From: Bradyrhizobium sp. CCGB12
GTDB taxonomy: Bacteria; Pseudomonadota; Alphaproteobacteria; Rhizobiales; Xanthobacteraceae
DNA length: 64,000 nucleotides
Reading direction: 5' to 3'
Assembly: GCF_024199845.1 (NCBI RefSeq)
Contig: NZ_JANADO010000001.1
Coordinates: 2,356,001-2,420,000, forward strand
Positions within the stretch are counted from its first letter, which is position 1; the number at the start of each line of letters is the position of its first letter. Shown piece by piece: positions 54,960-64,000 of this stretch. The position numbers and the translations under genes are program-made. Under the pieces are notes generated by a model. That model ran no database searches, had not been told where the DNA came from, and saw only the letters and a list, made by a program, of their open reading frames with translations.

Positions 54960-55472
54960 ATGTTTTGGCGTGGTGCTTTTGCGCTGTTGATCGCTATTTG
55001 GTTGGGGGCTGTGAGACTGCGAGAGAGAGGTTGGACTACTCCGCAATGACGCAAAAGATCGGGCCACCGGGCGGGACTCGGTCACGGATCGTCGTGTTGC
55101 GCGAGAAGGGCTACGGTGGCATCACCGATGCGGGCTGGGACGTCAAACTGGACGGCGGTCCAATGGCCGACCTCAAGACCGGAACGTACATTTATCTCGA
55201 TCGTCCTCCAGGCCAACATCAGCTCTCGGCCACCGCAGCGATGTTTCCGGGCGTCAGCCAGCGAGACTTTTCTACGCAGGCCGGCCGCACCTATTTCTTC
55301 CTGGCGCGACCAAGCGACAGGTCGAAAGTCCTCGGCGGAATGGCAGCCGCGGGCGGTGTGGCAGGGCTGCTCGTCGGCGCCGCAATAACCCGATCCTGGA
55401 CCGCTCGATTTCTTTCCTTTGGAGGAAGATGCAGCCCGCAAGACGATTGCCGAGCTTCGCCTGCTTGAGTAG
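54960..55472 (+). pseudogene. DUF2846-like lipoprotein gene with two compensating frameshifts
   Basis: The first frame gives a signal sequence (MFWRGAFALLIAIWLG) after a GAGGTAAGG site. At the G5 run (55004-55008) reading must shift by -1 to give a lipobox, LGGC, and the domain (GTRSRIVVLREKGYGGI, KTGTYIYLDRPPGQHQLSA, AGRTYFFLA). Near 55385-55392 a +1 shift restores the first frame, giving GPLDFFPLEEDAARKTIAEL and a stop at 55470. The pattern fits a DUF2846-type lipoprotein with one base lost and one gained. This may be a true pseudogene, a sequencing error or homopolymer-based variation. Confidence 0.65.
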
Positions 55473-55604
55473 CGTTATCTCGGTTGTTGATGGCGTGCTG
55501 GAACGCGCGTTTTCCCCGTGCGATCAATCGGTGCTGATGTGGTATCTCTATCGTCTGATCCACATGGGACGGCTGCCGCTTTAGGACCAAGGCTGGAGGA
55601 CAGA

Positions 55605-56345
55605 ATGTGTGAAGACTGCAGTCCTGACCTGCTACGTCCGACGATGCTTTCGCGGCGATCCACCATGCTGTCTGTCGGCTCCGTCCTTAGCCTTGGGTTC
55701 GCCGGTCGTGCGCTCGCCAAGGAGACCAAGGCTCCGCCCAAACCGCAGAACGTGCTGTCGCCAGACGCGGCGTTGAAGCGGCTGATGGAGGGCAATGCGC
55801 GCTACGTCGCCGGCGTGTCACGGCGCCACGATTTCAAGCACGAGCGCGAGGCGCTGGCCGGCGGGCAGAATCCGTTCGCAGCCGTGTTGAGCTGTGCGGA
55901 CTCACGCATCGCGCCGGAGTATGCCTTCGACAGCGGCCGCGGCGATCTGTTCGTCTGCCGCGTGGCCGGAAACTTTGCCGGTACCGAGACCATCGCCAGC
56001 ATGGAATATGCGGTCGCCGTGCTCAATACGCCGCTGATCCTCGTGCTCGGCCATGATGCCTGCGGCGCGGTCGATGCGACGCTGAAAGCGATCAAGGACG
56101 ACAAGTCGCCGCCGGGACACATCCCTTCGCTGGTCGATGCGATCGCGCCCGCCGCCAAGGCTGCGATGCAGCAGGGTGGGGACGTGCTCAACAAGGCGAT
56201 CCGGCAGAACGTGATCGACAACATCGCCAAGCTGAAGTCGGCCGCGCCGATTCTCAATGCGGCCGTGGAGCAGGGCAAGCTGAAGGTCGCCGGCGGCATC
56301 TACCGCCTCACGACGGGAACAGTCGAGCTGATCGCGCAGGGCTGA
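55605..56345 (+). CDS. Exported beta-class carbonic anhydrase
   Basis: This 246-residue zinc enzyme interconverts CO2 and bicarbonate. The ligands are Cys97, His150 and Cys153 (LSCADSRIAPE and GHDACGAV), with the Asp99/Arg101 pair intact. The N-terminus LSRRSTMLSVGSVLSLGFAG is a Tat-like export signal, so it probably acts in the periplasm. The ATG at 55605 has a GGAGG site 6 bases upstream; a longer frame from 55518 is unlikely. It stands between the lipoprotein pseudogene and the caspase-like gene. Confidence 0.92.
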   Translation: MCEDCSPDLLRPTMLSRRSTMLSVGSVLSLGFAGRALAKETKAPPKPQNVLSPDAALKRLMEGNARYVAGVSRRHDFKHEREALAGGQNPFAAVLSCADSRIAPEYAFDSGRGDLFVCRVAGNFAGTETIASMEYAVAVLNTPLILVLGHDACGAVDATLKAIKDDKSPPGHIPSLVDAIAPAAKAAMQQGGDVLNKAIRQNVIDNIAKLKSAAPILNAAVEQGKLKVAGGIYRLTTGTVELIAQG

Positions 56346-56507
56346 ACGAGGACCGGGCCTTGTCGCACCTTGCGGTCCGTGTAGCTAATGGCCGGCGCGG
56401 CCGGCCATTCCTCCGCCTCAATCTCAGCTTCTCGTTCAAGCGCCATTCAGCTGGCTACGCGTTTGATGCGCGGTGGCACCTCGACAACAAAAGCGGGCAA
56501 GCAAGCC

Positions 56508-59108
56508 ATGCGTGGGACGCTCAGAGTCTTCATCTGCCTTCTCCTGCCGGTCGTGGCTCTTGTCGCGGGCGCGCCAGATCCGGCGCGTGCGCAGCAGCAG
56601 GAAAAGCGCATCGCGCTCGTGGTCGGCAACGGCGCCTATGCCAAGTCGCCGCTGGCGACGACCGCGAACGATGCCGGGCTGATCGCCCAGACGCTGCAGG
56701 CGGCGGGCTTCGACGTTGTCGGCGCACGCGATCTCGACGGCGACACGCTGCGCAAGAGCTTTCGCGATTTCATCCAGAAGGCGCAGGCGTCCGGCCCGGG
56801 CACCGTCGCGATGATCTATCTGGCCGGCTATGGCGTGCAGCTTGCCGGCGAGAACTATTTCATCCCGGTCGATTCCAACATCACCCGCGACACCGACATT
56901 CCGACCGAGGCCCTGCGCGTCAGCGACTATGTTCGCCAGCTTGCGGCCATTCCGCTCAAGGCCAACATCATCGTGCTCGACGCGGCCCGCGCGCAGCCCT
57001 TCGTGGAGGGCGGCCAGCCGATCGCGAGCGGGCTGGCGCTGGTCGAGCCCGAGACGAACATGCTGATCGCCTTCAACGCGGCGCCCGGCACGGTGGCGCC
57101 GGAGGAGCCGGGGCCCTACGGCATCTATGCGCAGTCGCTCGCCGAGATGATCCGCACCGGCGGCCTGCCGCTGCCCGAGGTGTTCGACCGCGTCCGCCTG
57201 CGCGTCAACGAGGCCTCCAAGGGCGCGCAAGTGCCCTGGAACGAGCAGAAGATCGCCGCCCCGTTCTCGTTCTTCGAGCGCGGGCCCGATGCGCCGCCGC
57301 CGGATGCCGCGCCCGACCAGGTTGCTGCGATCCGCAACAAGCCGATCCGCGATCTCGGCGTGCAGGATGCCTATGCCGCCGCGCTCGAGCGCGACACGCT
57401 GCCGGCCTATGAGGAATTTCTCTCGGCCTATCCGGATGATCCGATGTCGAAGCGCGTGATGGCGATCGTGGCGGCGCGCCGCGAGGCGATCACCTGGCGG
57501 CGGACCTACCGGACCGACACGCCGGAGGCCTATTGGTCGTATCTGCGCCGCTATCCGCGTGGACCGCATGCGGCGGATGCGCGCCGCCGCCTTGCGATCC
57601 TCACCGCGCCGGCCGAGCCGCCGCCGAGCTTTGCGATGATCGACTACGACGTGCCGCCACCGCCGCCGGAGGAGGTGGTCTATGTCGATCGTCCCGTGCT
57701 GTATTTCAGCGATCCTGATTTCGGCTTCGCGCCGCCGCCACCGCCGCCGGTCTACTATTTGCCGCCGCCGCCGCCGGATTTCGTCGTGCTGCCGCCCCCA
57801 CTCCCCGTGGTCGGCCTGTTCGTGCTGCCGCAGCCCGTGTTCGTGCCGATCCCGGTGTTCGTCAGGCCGCCGGTCTACGTCGCACCGCCGCCGAACAACA
57901 TCATCTACCAGAACATCCACAACACCACGGTCATCAACACCGTGATCAACCGGCCGCCGGCACCGCTCGCGGGAGCAGGCGCAGGGAACGGATCGGCCAA
58001 TCTGGCGCCAGCCGTCGCCGGACGTGCCAACCCGGCCGGTCCGGCGGTGCCGCAGGCCGTCGTCCAGCGCGCCGCCCTGATCCAGCAGGGCAAGGCGCCG
58101 ATGCCACCGAGTGCGACCATCCAACCGATGGCAAGGCCCGGCCGGCCTTCGGCGACGCCGGCCAATGTCGCGCCGACCGCAGCGCCACTCGTTGCGCCAC
58201 AGACCAGGGTGCCTCAGGCCAACACGCTGCCGGTTCCTGGTGCCCAGGGCGGCCCGCCGGCACCGCCCGCAGGGGCAGGGCCTCTGCCGGGTGGAAGGCC
58301 GGTGCCGCCGACGGCGACCGCACCCGGCGCGCCGCCGCCAACCCATCCGGGAGCGCCGACGACTGCTGCTCCCGGCACAGCGCCGCCGGCTCATCCCGGA
58401 GCGCCAACGGCCGCCGCTCCGGCGACCGCGGCGCCGACTCCGGCAAGCCCGGCCGTTGCGCCTGGCCAGCCGCCAAAGCCGCCGGTGGCCCAGACACCAC
58501 CGCCCGGGGGCGGGCCTGCCGATCGCGCCAAGTCCGCAACCCGCGAGCCAGCTGGTTCGCCGCCACCGGGGCCTGGCGCGCCCGGCACGCCTGCGGGTGT
58601 CGCCGGAAGACCCATTGCGCCGCCGCCTTCGGCCGCACGCGAGCAGATTAGGCCGCCGCATCTGCAGCCGACCCCGCCGCAGGCGGCTAGACCGTCCGCA
58701 CCACCCCCGCGACCCCAGGCCGTGGCGCGGCCTACGCCGCCACCTCCGCCGCGCGTGTCGGCCCCGCCGCCAAGGATGGCTGCGCCTCCGCCGCCACGAC
58801 CGGCTCCGCCGGCTGCAGTCGCGCGGCCGGCGCCACCGCCGATGGCCCGGCCTGCGCCGCCACCGATGGCCCGGCCCGCGCCGCCGCCAATGGCGCGGCC
58901 CGCGCCGCCGCCGCCGGTTGCCCGGCCGGCGCCTGCGCCGCCGCCGCGCATGGCCGTCGCGCCGCCACCTCCGCCACGTCCGGCGGCGCCTCCGCCGCCG
59001 CCGCGCATGGCCGTCGCGCCGCCACCTCCGCCACGTCCGGCGGCGCCTCCGCCGCATCCCGCGGCCCCGGCGGCAAAGAAGTGCCCGCCGAACCAGCCGA
59101 GGTGCTAG
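56508..59108 (+). CDS. Exported caspase-like (peptidase C14) protein, catalytic dyad lost, proline-rich tail
   Basis: This 866-residue exported protein has a signal peptide (cleavage near ARAQQ), then a caspase p20-like domain ([19 protein letters not shown]). The usual His is Tyr108 (YLAGYGVQ) and the usual Cys is Ala160 (LDAARAQPF), so it should be proteolytically inactive. Residues about 260-370 hold helical SEL1/TPR-like sequence ([24 protein letters not shown]). The last 500 residues are Pro/Ala-rich with tandem repeats. It is likely a periplasmic scaffold or binding protein. The start at 56508 gives the signal peptide; 56388 is a longer alternative. Confidence 0.85.
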   Translation: MRGTLRVFICLLLPVVALVAGAPDPARAQQQEKRIALVVGNGAYAKSPLATTANDAGLIAQTLQAAGFDVVGARDLDGDTLRKSFRDFIQKAQASGPGTVAMIYLAGYGVQLAGENYFIPVDSNITRDTDIPTEALRVSDYVRQLAAIPLKANIIVLDAARAQPFVEGGQPIASGLALVEPETNMLIAFNAAPGTVAPEEPGPYGIYAQSLAEMIRTGGLPLPEVFDRVRLRVNEASKGAQVPWNEQKIAAPFSFFERGPDAPPPDAAPDQVAAIRNKPIRDLGVQDAYAAALERDTLPAYEEFLSAYPDDPMSKRVMAIVAARREAITWRRTYRTDTPEAYWSYLRRYPRGPHAADARRRLAILTAPAEPPPSFAMIDYDVPPPPPEEVVYVDRPVLYFSDPDFGFAPPPPPPVYYLPPPPPDFVVLPPPLPVVGLFVLPQPVFVPIPVFVRPPVYVAPPPNNIIYQNIHNTTVINTVINRPPAPLAGAGAGNGSANLAPAVAGRANPAGPAVPQAVVQRAALIQQGKAPMPPSATIQPMARPGRPSATPANVAPTAAPLVAPQTRVPQANTLPVPGAQGGPPAPPAGAGPLPGGRPVPPTATAPGAPPPTHPGAPTTAAPGTAPPAHPGAPTAAAPATAAPTPASPAVAPGQPPKPPVAQTPPPGGGPADRAKSATREPAGSPPPGPGAPGTPAGVAGRPIAPPPSAAREQIRPPHLQPTPPQAARPSAPPPRPQAVARPTPPPPPRVSAPPPRMAAPPPPRPAPPAAVARPAPPPMARPAPPPMARPAPPPMARPAPPPPVARPAPAPPPRMAVAPPPPPRPAAPPPPPRMAVAPPPPPRPAAPPPHPAAPAAKKCPPNQPRC
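58938..59052 (+). repeat. 57-bp tandem repeat in the proline-rich coding region
   Basis: Two near-perfect copies of a 57-bp unit (19 codons, [19 protein letters not shown]) run in tandem at the end of the caspase-like gene. Just before them, at about 58840-58930, a 24-bp unit encoding MARPAPPP occurs three or four times. Such repeats can change copy number by slippage. Confidence 0.8.
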
Positions 59109-59178
59109 GGGAAGGCCGGCTCTCCAGGGAAGGGGGCCTCTCGCGGGCGAAAACTGCCCCCGAAAGGCCCTTATTTCC

Positions 59179-59206
59179 TTGCTTCTGGCCGAAATGGCGC
59201 TATATA
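59179..59206 (+). promoter_or_regulatory. Candidate rpsB promoter
   Basis: TTGCTT and TATATA are separated by 16 bases, a plausible -35/-10 pair, about 115 bases before the rpsB start. The -10 lies in the palindrome GCGCTATATAGCGC. Confidence 0.4.
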
Positions 59207-59319
59207 GCGCGCCATCTCACACGGAAACATGGCTCACAAGGCCGTCCGGTGGCAACCGGGGCGAGAACGCTCCATTTTGCTCACACGTTTCCGGAGGAAC
59301 CAACCGGAGAATTAGAACG

Positions 59320-60315
59320 ATGGCGCTACCCGATTTCACCATGCGTCAGCTGCTCGAAGCTGGCGTGCACTTTGGTCACCAGTCTCACCGCTGGAATCCG
59401 AAAATGGCTCCGTTCATTTTCGGCGCCCGCAACAACATCCACATCGTCGACCTCGCCCAGACCGTGCCGATGCTGCACACGGCCCTTCAGGCCGTTAGCG
59501 ACACCGTCGCCAAGGGCGGCCGCATCCTGTTCGTCGGCACCAAGCGCCAGGCTCAGGACGGTGTTGCGGACGCAGCCAAGCGCTGCGCCCAGTACTTCGT
59601 CAATTCGCGCTGGCTCGGCGGCACGCTGACCAACTGGAAGACGATCTCGGCCTCGATCAAGCGCCTGCGTCATCTCGATGACGTGCTCTCCGGCGGCGAC
59701 GCCAGCTCCTACACCAAGAAGGAGCGCCTGACGCTTCAGCGCGAGCGCGACAAGCTCGACCGCTCGCTCGGCGGCATCAAGGACATGGGCGGTCTGCCCG
59801 ACCTGATCTTCGTGATCGACACTAACAAGGAAGACATCGCGATCCAGGAAGCCCAGCGGCTCAACATCCCGGTCGCCGCGATCGTCGACACCAATTCGGA
59901 CCCCAAGGGCATCACCTATGTGGTGCCGGGCAATGACGACGCCGGCCGTGCGATCGCGCTCTATTGCGACCTGATCGCGCGCGCTGCGATCGACGGCATC
60001 TCGCGCGCCCAGGGCGATTCGGGTATCGACATCGGTGCCTCGACCCGTCCGCTCGCCGAAGAGCTGCCGGCTGCTTCCTCGAGCGGCTTCCAGGGCCTTG
60101 CAGGTCCGCGCGGCACCGCCGACGACCTCAAGAAGCTCCCGGGCGTGTCGGGTGCGATCGAGAAGAAGTTCAACGACCTCGGCATCTTCCACTACTGGCA
60201 GCTCGCCGAGCTCGACCACGACACCGCGCACACGATCGGCGAAGAAGTCGGTCTGCCGAGCCGCGCGGACGCCTGGGTGGCCAAGGCCAAGGCGCTGACC
60301 GCGGAAGCGGAATAG
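59320..60315 (+). CDS. rpsB: 30S ribosomal protein S2
   Basis: This 331-residue S2 protein has the family start [20 protein letters not shown] and motifs [14 protein letters not shown] and [15 protein letters not shown]. It is longer than E. coli S2 (about 241 residues) because of a C-terminal extension (from about residue 255, [17 protein letters not shown]) resembling a helix-hairpin-helix module, as in other alphaproteobacteria. A CCGGAG site precedes the ATG. It is followed by a hairpin and tsf, the usual order. Confidence 0.97.
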   Translation: MALPDFTMRQLLEAGVHFGHQSHRWNPKMAPFIFGARNNIHIVDLAQTVPMLHTALQAVSDTVAKGGRILFVGTKRQAQDGVADAAKRCAQYFVNSRWLGGTLTNWKTISASIKRLRHLDDVLSGGDASSYTKKERLTLQRERDKLDRSLGGIKDMGGLPDLIFVIDTNKEDIAIQEAQRLNIPVAAIVDTNSDPKGITYVVPGNDDAGRAIALYCDLIARAAIDGISRAQGDSGIDIGASTRPLAEELPAASSSGFQGLAGPRGTADDLKKLPGVSGAIEKKFNDLGIFHYWQLAELDHDTAHTIGEEVGLPSRADAWVAKAKALTAEAE

Positions 60316-60332
60316 TCAAAAAGGCGATGGGT

Positions 60333-60353
60333 TGGCCGGGTAAGCCCCGGCCA
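60333..60353 (+). terminator. Hairpin between rpsB and tsf
   Basis: TGGCCGGG-TAAGC-CCCGGCCA forms an 8-bp stem 18 bases after the rpsB stop. The sequence that follows is only mildly T-rich (CCATTTCATTC), so it may attenuate rather than fully stop transcription between rpsB and tsf. Confidence 0.5.
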
Positions 60354-60451
60354 CCATTTCATTCAGTTGACGCGAATTCCTGAGATGGACCGCGGCGGGG
60401 CAATGGGATGCCGCGCCGCGGCGAACCGGCAGGCAAGAAGGATTTTCAACG

Positions 60452-61375
60452 ATGGCAACGATCACAGCTGCGATGGTCAAGGACCTGCGCGAGTCGACCG
60501 GCGCGGGCATGATGGACTGCAAGGCCGCGCTGACCGAAAACGACGGCAATATGGAAGCGGCGCAGGACTGGCTGCGCAAGAAGGGCCTGTCGAAGGCCGC
60601 CAAGAAGTCGGGCCGCGTCGCGGCCGAGGGCCTGATCGGCGCGCTCACCAAGGGCAGCAAGGGCGTCGTGGTCGAGGTCAACTCCGAGACCGACTTCGTC
60701 GCGCGCAACGGCCAGTTCCAGGGTCTGGTCAAGATGATCGCCCAGGTCGCGTTCGACGCCGGCGCCGATGTCGAGAAGATCAAGGCCGCCAAGGTCGGCG
60801 ACGTCACGATCGAGACCGCGATCAATGACGCGATCGCCACCATCGGCGAGAACATGACGCTGCGCCGGGCTGCCCAGCTCGAGGTGAGCCAGGGCGTGGT
60901 GTCGCACTATGTCCACGGGGCCGTCGTCGACGGCGCCGGCAAGATGGGCGTGCTCGTGGCGCTGGAATCGCCGGGCAAGGCCGACGAGCTCGCCGCGCTC
61001 GGCCGCCAGATCGCGATGCATGTCGCTGCCGCCAACCCGCTGGCGCTCGATCCGTCCGGCCTCGATCCGGCGGTCGTCAAGCGCGAGAAGGACGTGCTCG
61101 CCGACAAATATCGCCAGCAGGGCAAGCCTGAGAACGTGATCGAGAAGATCGTCGAGTCCGGCCTCAAGACCTACTACAAGGAAGTCTGCCTGCTCGAGCA
61201 GGCCTTCATCCACGACACCGGCAAGTCGGTGGCGCAGGCAGTGAAGGAGGCCGAGGGCAAGGTCGGCGGTCCCCTGAAGATCGCGGGCTTTGTGCGCTAT
61301 GCTCTCGGTGAGGGAATCGAGAAGCAGGAAAGCGACTTCGCAGCGGAGGTCGCGGCGGCCAGCGGCAAGAAGTAA
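60452..61375 (+). CDS. tsf: Translation elongation factor Ts
   Basis: This 307-residue guanine-exchange factor recycles EF-Tu during translation. The N-terminal UBA domain ([20 protein letters not shown]) and the EF-Tu-contacting motif ([13 protein letters not shown] at about 75-90) are intact. The remaining dimerisation region ends [17 protein letters not shown]. Length is normal. It follows rpsB by 136 bases that include a hairpin, and precedes pyrH by 61 bases. Confidence 0.97.
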   Translation: MATITAAMVKDLRESTGAGMMDCKAALTENDGNMEAAQDWLRKKGLSKAAKKSGRVAAEGLIGALTKGSKGVVVEVNSETDFVARNGQFQGLVKMIAQVAFDAGADVEKIKAAKVGDVTIETAINDAIATIGENMTLRRAAQLEVSQGVVSHYVHGAVVDGAGKMGVLVALESPGKADELAALGRQIAMHVAAANPLALDPSGLDPAVVKREKDVLADKYRQQGKPENVIEKIVESGLKTYYKEVCLLEQAFIHDTGKSVAQAVKEAEGKVGGPLKIAGFVRYALGEGIEKQESDFAAEVAAASGKK

Positions 61376-61436
61376 GCGCCGGAACGTTCCTTCCGGCGTG
61401 CCGCCGGAAGCGGCGCCCGGACAAGGAAAGTAGCTC

Positions 61437-62153
61437 ATGACTGATCCGGTCTATCGTCGCGTCGTGATCAAGCTGTCGGGCGAATATCTCGCGGGACAGC
61501 AGGGTTTTGGTATCGATCAGCCGACCGTCGACCGGGTTGCGGACGACCTGATCGCCGCCCGCAAGCTCGGCACCGAGGTTGCGGTCGTAATCGGCGGCGG
61601 CAACATCGTGCGCGGTGTCGAGGTCTCCGCCCGCGGCGTGTCGCGGCCGACCGGCGACACCATGGGCATGCTTGCCACCATGATGAACTGCCTCGCGCTG
61701 GAAGCCGCGATCGAACGCAAGGGCACGCCGGCGCGGACGCTGTCGGCCTTCGTCATGCCGGAGATTTCCGAGCTGTTCACCCGCACTGCGGCGCACAAAT
61801 ACCTCGCCGAGGGCCGAATCGTGCTGCTCGGCGGCGGAACCGGCAATCCGTTCTTCACCACCGACACGACCGCAGTGCTCCGTGCCGCCGAGATCGGCGC
61901 CCAGGCGGTCCTGAAGGCGACCAATGTCGACGGCGTCTACTCGGCCGATCCGAAGAAGGATCCGACCGCCACGCGGTTCGACCGTCTGACGCATTCGCAG
62001 GCGATCGAGGGCGGCTACAAGGTGATGGATGCGACCGCCTTCGCGCTTGCCCGCGAGACGTCGCTGCCTATCATCATATTCTCGATCGCGCAGCCGGGTT
62101 CGATCGGTGCGATTCTACGTGGCGCCGGCCACGGAACCATAGTCGCCGGCTGA
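61437..62153 (+). CDS. pyrH: Uridylate kinase
   Basis: This 238-residue bacterial UMP kinase makes UDP from UMP for pyrimidine nucleotide synthesis. The amino-acid-kinase fold is shown by [20 protein letters not shown], the GGGNIVRG nucleotide loop and [16 protein letters not shown]. It is allosterically controlled in most bacteria. It lies between tsf and frr, the normal translation-cluster order. A hairpin between pyrH and frr may fine-tune expression. Confidence 0.97.
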   Translation: MTDPVYRRVVIKLSGEYLAGQQGFGIDQPTVDRVADDLIAARKLGTEVAVVIGGGNIVRGVEVSARGVSRPTGDTMGMLATMMNCLALEAAIERKGTPARTLSAFVMPEISELFTRTAAHKYLAEGRIVLLGGGTGNPFFTTDTTAVLRAAEIGAQAVLKATNVDGVYSADPKKDPTATRFDRLTHSQAIEGGYKVMDATAFALARETSLPIIIFSIAQPGSIGAILRGAGHGTIVAG

Positions 62154-62164
62154 CGGCTCGTCGT

Positions 62165-62188
62165 CGCGCCCTCAAGAGAAAGGGCGCG
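62165..62188 (+). terminator. Hairpin between pyrH and frr
   Basis: CGCGCCCT and AGGGCGCG form an 8-bp perfect stem with an 8-base loop, 34 bases before frr. No T-run follows, so it is more likely an RNA-processing or stabilising hairpin than a terminator. Confidence 0.4.
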
Positions 62189-62221
62189 GAGAGGTCGCCG
62201 GGATTTTGAAGGAGAAACGTG

Positions 62222-62785
62222 ATGGCCACGGGTAGTTTCGACCTCAACGAAGTGAAGCGCCGCATGCAGGGCGCCGTCCAGTCCCTCAAGCACGAGCTTG
62301 GCGGCCTGCGCACCGGCCGCGCCTCGGCCTCGATGCTCGATCCGGTGCAGGTCGACGCCTACGGCAGCCACATGCCGCTGAACCAACTCGCCACCGTCAG
62401 CGTGCCGGAGCCGCGCCTGATCTCCGTGCAGGTCTGGGACAAGTCGATGGTCAAGGCCGTGGAGAAGGCGATCGTCGATTCGAATCTCGGCCTGTCGCCC
62501 GCGACCGAGGGGCAGGTGCTGCGGTTGCGTATCCCCGAGCTCAACGAGGAGCGGCGCAAGGAGCTGGTGAAGGTCGCGCACAAATACGCAGAAGCCGCCA
62601 AGGTCGCCGCGCGCCATGTCCGTCGCGACGGTCTAGACGTGCTCAAGAAGCTCGAAAAGAACCACGAGATGTCCGAGGACGACCAGAAGCGTCACGCCGA
62701 CGAGGTGCAGAAGGCAACCGACGGCACGATCGCCGAGATTGACCAGTTGCTGGCCGCCAAGGAAAAAGAAATCCTCACCGTTTAA
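62222..62785 (+). CDS. frr: Ribosome recycling factor
   Basis: This 187-residue factor splits post-termination ribosomes with EF-G. The three-helix-bundle motifs are clear: [23 protein letters not shown] at the hinge, [21 protein letters not shown] and the C-terminal [19 protein letters not shown]. An AGGAGAAAC site precedes the ATG at 62222; the adjacent GTG is not needed. uppS follows after 12 bases. Confidence 0.97.
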   Translation: MATGSFDLNEVKRRMQGAVQSLKHELGGLRTGRASASMLDPVQVDAYGSHMPLNQLATVSVPEPRLISVQVWDKSMVKAVEKAIVDSNLGLSPATEGQVLRLRIPELNEERRKELVKVAHKYAEAAKVAARHVRRDGLDVLKKLEKNHEMSEDDQKRHADEVQKATDGTIAEIDQLLAAKEKEILTV

Positions 62786-62797
62786 GGCATTGCCTTC

Positions 62798-63556
62798 ATG
62801 TCCAACGCCGCCGCGCCCGCAACGGAAGGACCCGATCGGTCCGAGGCGCCTGCGCATGTCGCCATCATCATGGATGGCAACGGGCGTTGGGCGGCGGCGC
62901 GCGGCTTGCCGCGCGCTGAAGGGCATCGCCGCGGCGTCGACGCGCTGCGCCGCGTGGTGCGCGCCTCGCACGAGCTCGGCATTCGCTATCTCACCATCTT
63001 CTCGTTCTCTTCGGAGAACTGGTCGCGCCCGGCGAGCGAGATCGGCGACCTGTTCGGCCTGCTCCGGCGCTTCATCCGCAACGATCTGGCGAGCCTGCAT
63101 CGCGACGGCGTCAAGGTCCGTATCATCGGCGAGCGCGAGGGACTTGAGAGCGACATTTGTGCGCTCCTCAACGAGGCGGAGGAGCTGACGCGCGACAACA
63201 CGCGCCTCACGCTCGTCGTCGCCTTCAACTACGGCTCGCGGCAGGAGATCGCGAAAGCGGCGCAGAAGCTCGCGCGCGAGGTCGCGGAGGGCAGGCGGGA
63301 TCCCGCCACGATCGATGCCGAGACGCTTGGCGCGCATCTCGATGCGCCCGACATTCCCGATCCCGATCTCATCATCCGCACCAGCGGCGAGCAGCGCCTG
63401 TCCAACTTCCTGATGTGGCAGGCCGCCTATAGCGAGCTCGTCTTCGTGCCGATCCACTGGCCCGATTTCGACAAGGCGGCGCTGGAAAGCGCGGTCGCCG
63501 AATTTGCCAGGCGCGAGCGCCGTTTCGGCGGCCTGGTCGCGAAAACCGCCTCGTGA
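62798..63556 (+). CDS. uppS: Undecaprenyl (di-trans,poly-cis) diphosphate synthase
   Basis: This 252-residue cis-prenyltransferase makes the C55 lipid carrier for cell-wall synthesis. Conserved regions are [19 protein letters not shown] (catalytic Asp and substrate loop), [15 protein letters not shown], and the C-terminal [20 protein letters not shown]. The protein is cytoplasmic and membrane-associated. It starts 12 bases after frr and its stop overlaps the cdsA GTG (GTGA), so uppS and cdsA are translationally coupled. Confidence 0.97.
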   Translation: MSNAAAPATEGPDRSEAPAHVAIIMDGNGRWAAARGLPRAEGHRRGVDALRRVVRASHELGIRYLTIFSFSSENWSRPASEIGDLFGLLRRFIRNDLASLHRDGVKVRIIGEREGLESDICALLNEAEELTRDNTRLTLVVAFNYGSRQEIAKAAQKLAREVAEGRRDPATIDAETLGAHLDAPDIPDPDLIIRTSGEQRLSNFLMWQAAYSELVFVPIHWPDFDKAALESAVAEFARRERRFGGLVAKTAS

Positions 63557-64000
63557 GCGAACCCGACGCCGCACCGGCGGGCTCCGCGCCCGCCCCGAGC
63601 AATCTCGTGCTGCGGGTCGCCGCGGCGCTGGTGCTGGCGCCGCTCGCCATTGCACTCGCTTACGCCGGCGGCTGGCTGTGGGCACTCCTTGTCACCCTGG
63701 TATCGATCGGGTTGTTCGCGGAATGGCTGATGGTGGTGGGCGCGGGCTCGGTCGCGCTGACGGGGGCGGGGACGATCGTCATCGCCATCATGGGATTTTG
63801 CGTTGCCTTCGGCGCGCTCAAGACAGCCGTCATTGCCGGCTGCATCGGCGGTGCGATCGTGACGCTGATCGCACGGGGCAAGTTCGTCTGGGCGGCTGCC
63901 GGCTTCGCCTATGCGTCGGCGGCGCTGCTGGCCTCGATCCTGGTGCGTCAGGATCTCGTCAACGGTTTCGCCGCCCTGATGTTCGTGCTGCTCGTGGTGT
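63553..64000 (+). CDS. cdsA: Phosphatidate cytidylyltransferase, 3' end beyond the window
   Basis: The frame opens with GTG at 63553 overlapping the uppS stop and stays open to the window edge. It encodes a short polar N-terminus and a series of hydrophobic helices ([20 protein letters not shown], then [21 protein letters not shown]), as expected for the N-terminal half of CdsA, which makes CDP-diacylglycerol for phospholipid synthesis. The identification rests on the helix pattern and the uppS-cdsA gene order; the catalytic C-terminus is not visible. Confidence 0.85.
   Translation, partial: MSEPDAAPAGSAPAPSNLVLRVAAALVLAPLAIALAYAGGWLWALLVTLVSIGLFAEWLMVVGAGSVALTGAGTIVIAIMGFCVAFGALKTAVIAGCIGGAIVTLIARGKFVWAAAGFAYASAALLASILVRQDLVNGFAALMFVLLVV

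Noticed and set aside
56436..59057. Long minus-strand Arg/Trp-rich frame opposite the caspase-like gene
   Set aside because: It mirrors the proline-rich repeats of the real gene and is compositionally extreme.
58111..59319. Frame running from the proline-rich region into rpsB
   Set aside because: It only extends the rpsB frame upstream through repeat DNA as Arg-rich sequence; the S2 N-terminus and ribosome-binding site place the start at 59320.

Overview
The window looks like a chromosomal segment of a high-GC alphaproteobacterium, most likely Bradyrhizobium or a close relative. The evidence is the essential-gene order proS-lolC-lolD and dnaE, then rpsB-tsf-pyrH-frr-uppS-cdsA; the short alphaproteobacterial prolyl-tRNA synthetase; an Omp25/RopB-type beta-barrel; a PCu(A)C copper-delivery operon; and a FixK-type box. 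No tRNA, rRNA or CRISPR array was seen. Functions are inferred from sequence motifs only.

Layout. (1) 1-3.7 kb: a peptide/nickel-type ABC importer operon of two permeases and two ATPases, cut by the left edge. (2) 4.2-11.4 kb: two tandem 1118-residue signalling proteins (SAM domain, class III cyclase, STAND-type ATPase, helical repeats) separated by an IS110 transposase remnant. (3) 11.7-16.5 kb: an exported sulfatase with a FixK/FNR-like box upstream, an internally deleted LysR regulator, and a VOC / RidA / ATC-hydrolase-like cassette. (4) 16.8-20.4 kb: a ribose-type ABC importer. (5) 20.5-21.4 kb: a globin gene preceded by a strong terminator and a possible small RNA. (6) 21.4-29.1 kb: an eight-gene copper-handling operon (DUF2946, TonB receptor, BNR-repeat protein, TlpA-like thioredoxin, PCu(A)C chaperone, YtkA-like protein, YcnI, CopC-CopD fusion). 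(7) 29.2-32.6 kb: proS, lolC, lolD.

(8) 32.7-51.1 kb is accessory DNA separating lolD from dnaE, genes usually close together in related bacteria. It holds an oxidoreductase with a divergent XRE regulator. Next comes a block of about 7 kb, bounded by two 337-bp copies of the regulator's 3' end. This block contains an uncharacterised radical-SAM/SPASM, PqqD-like and 178-residue-protein operon (RiPP-type logic) and a third cyclase/ATPase. The rest of the region holds small stress-type genes, a periplasmic ClpP-like protein, a MocR regulator divergent from an AhpD-like gene and an HD hydrolase, an MFS exporter and an outer-membrane protein. (9) 51.3-64 kb: dnaE, a lipoprotein gene with two compensating frameshifts, an exported beta-carbonic anhydrase, a catalytically dead caspase-like protein with a long proline-rich tail, and the translation/cell-envelope cluster rpsB to cdsA, cut by the right edge.

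The least explained parts are the radical-SAM operon inside the direct-repeat-bounded island, the terminator-preceded globin gene, a 37-nt element after two ABC-transporter genes, and the extended copper operon.
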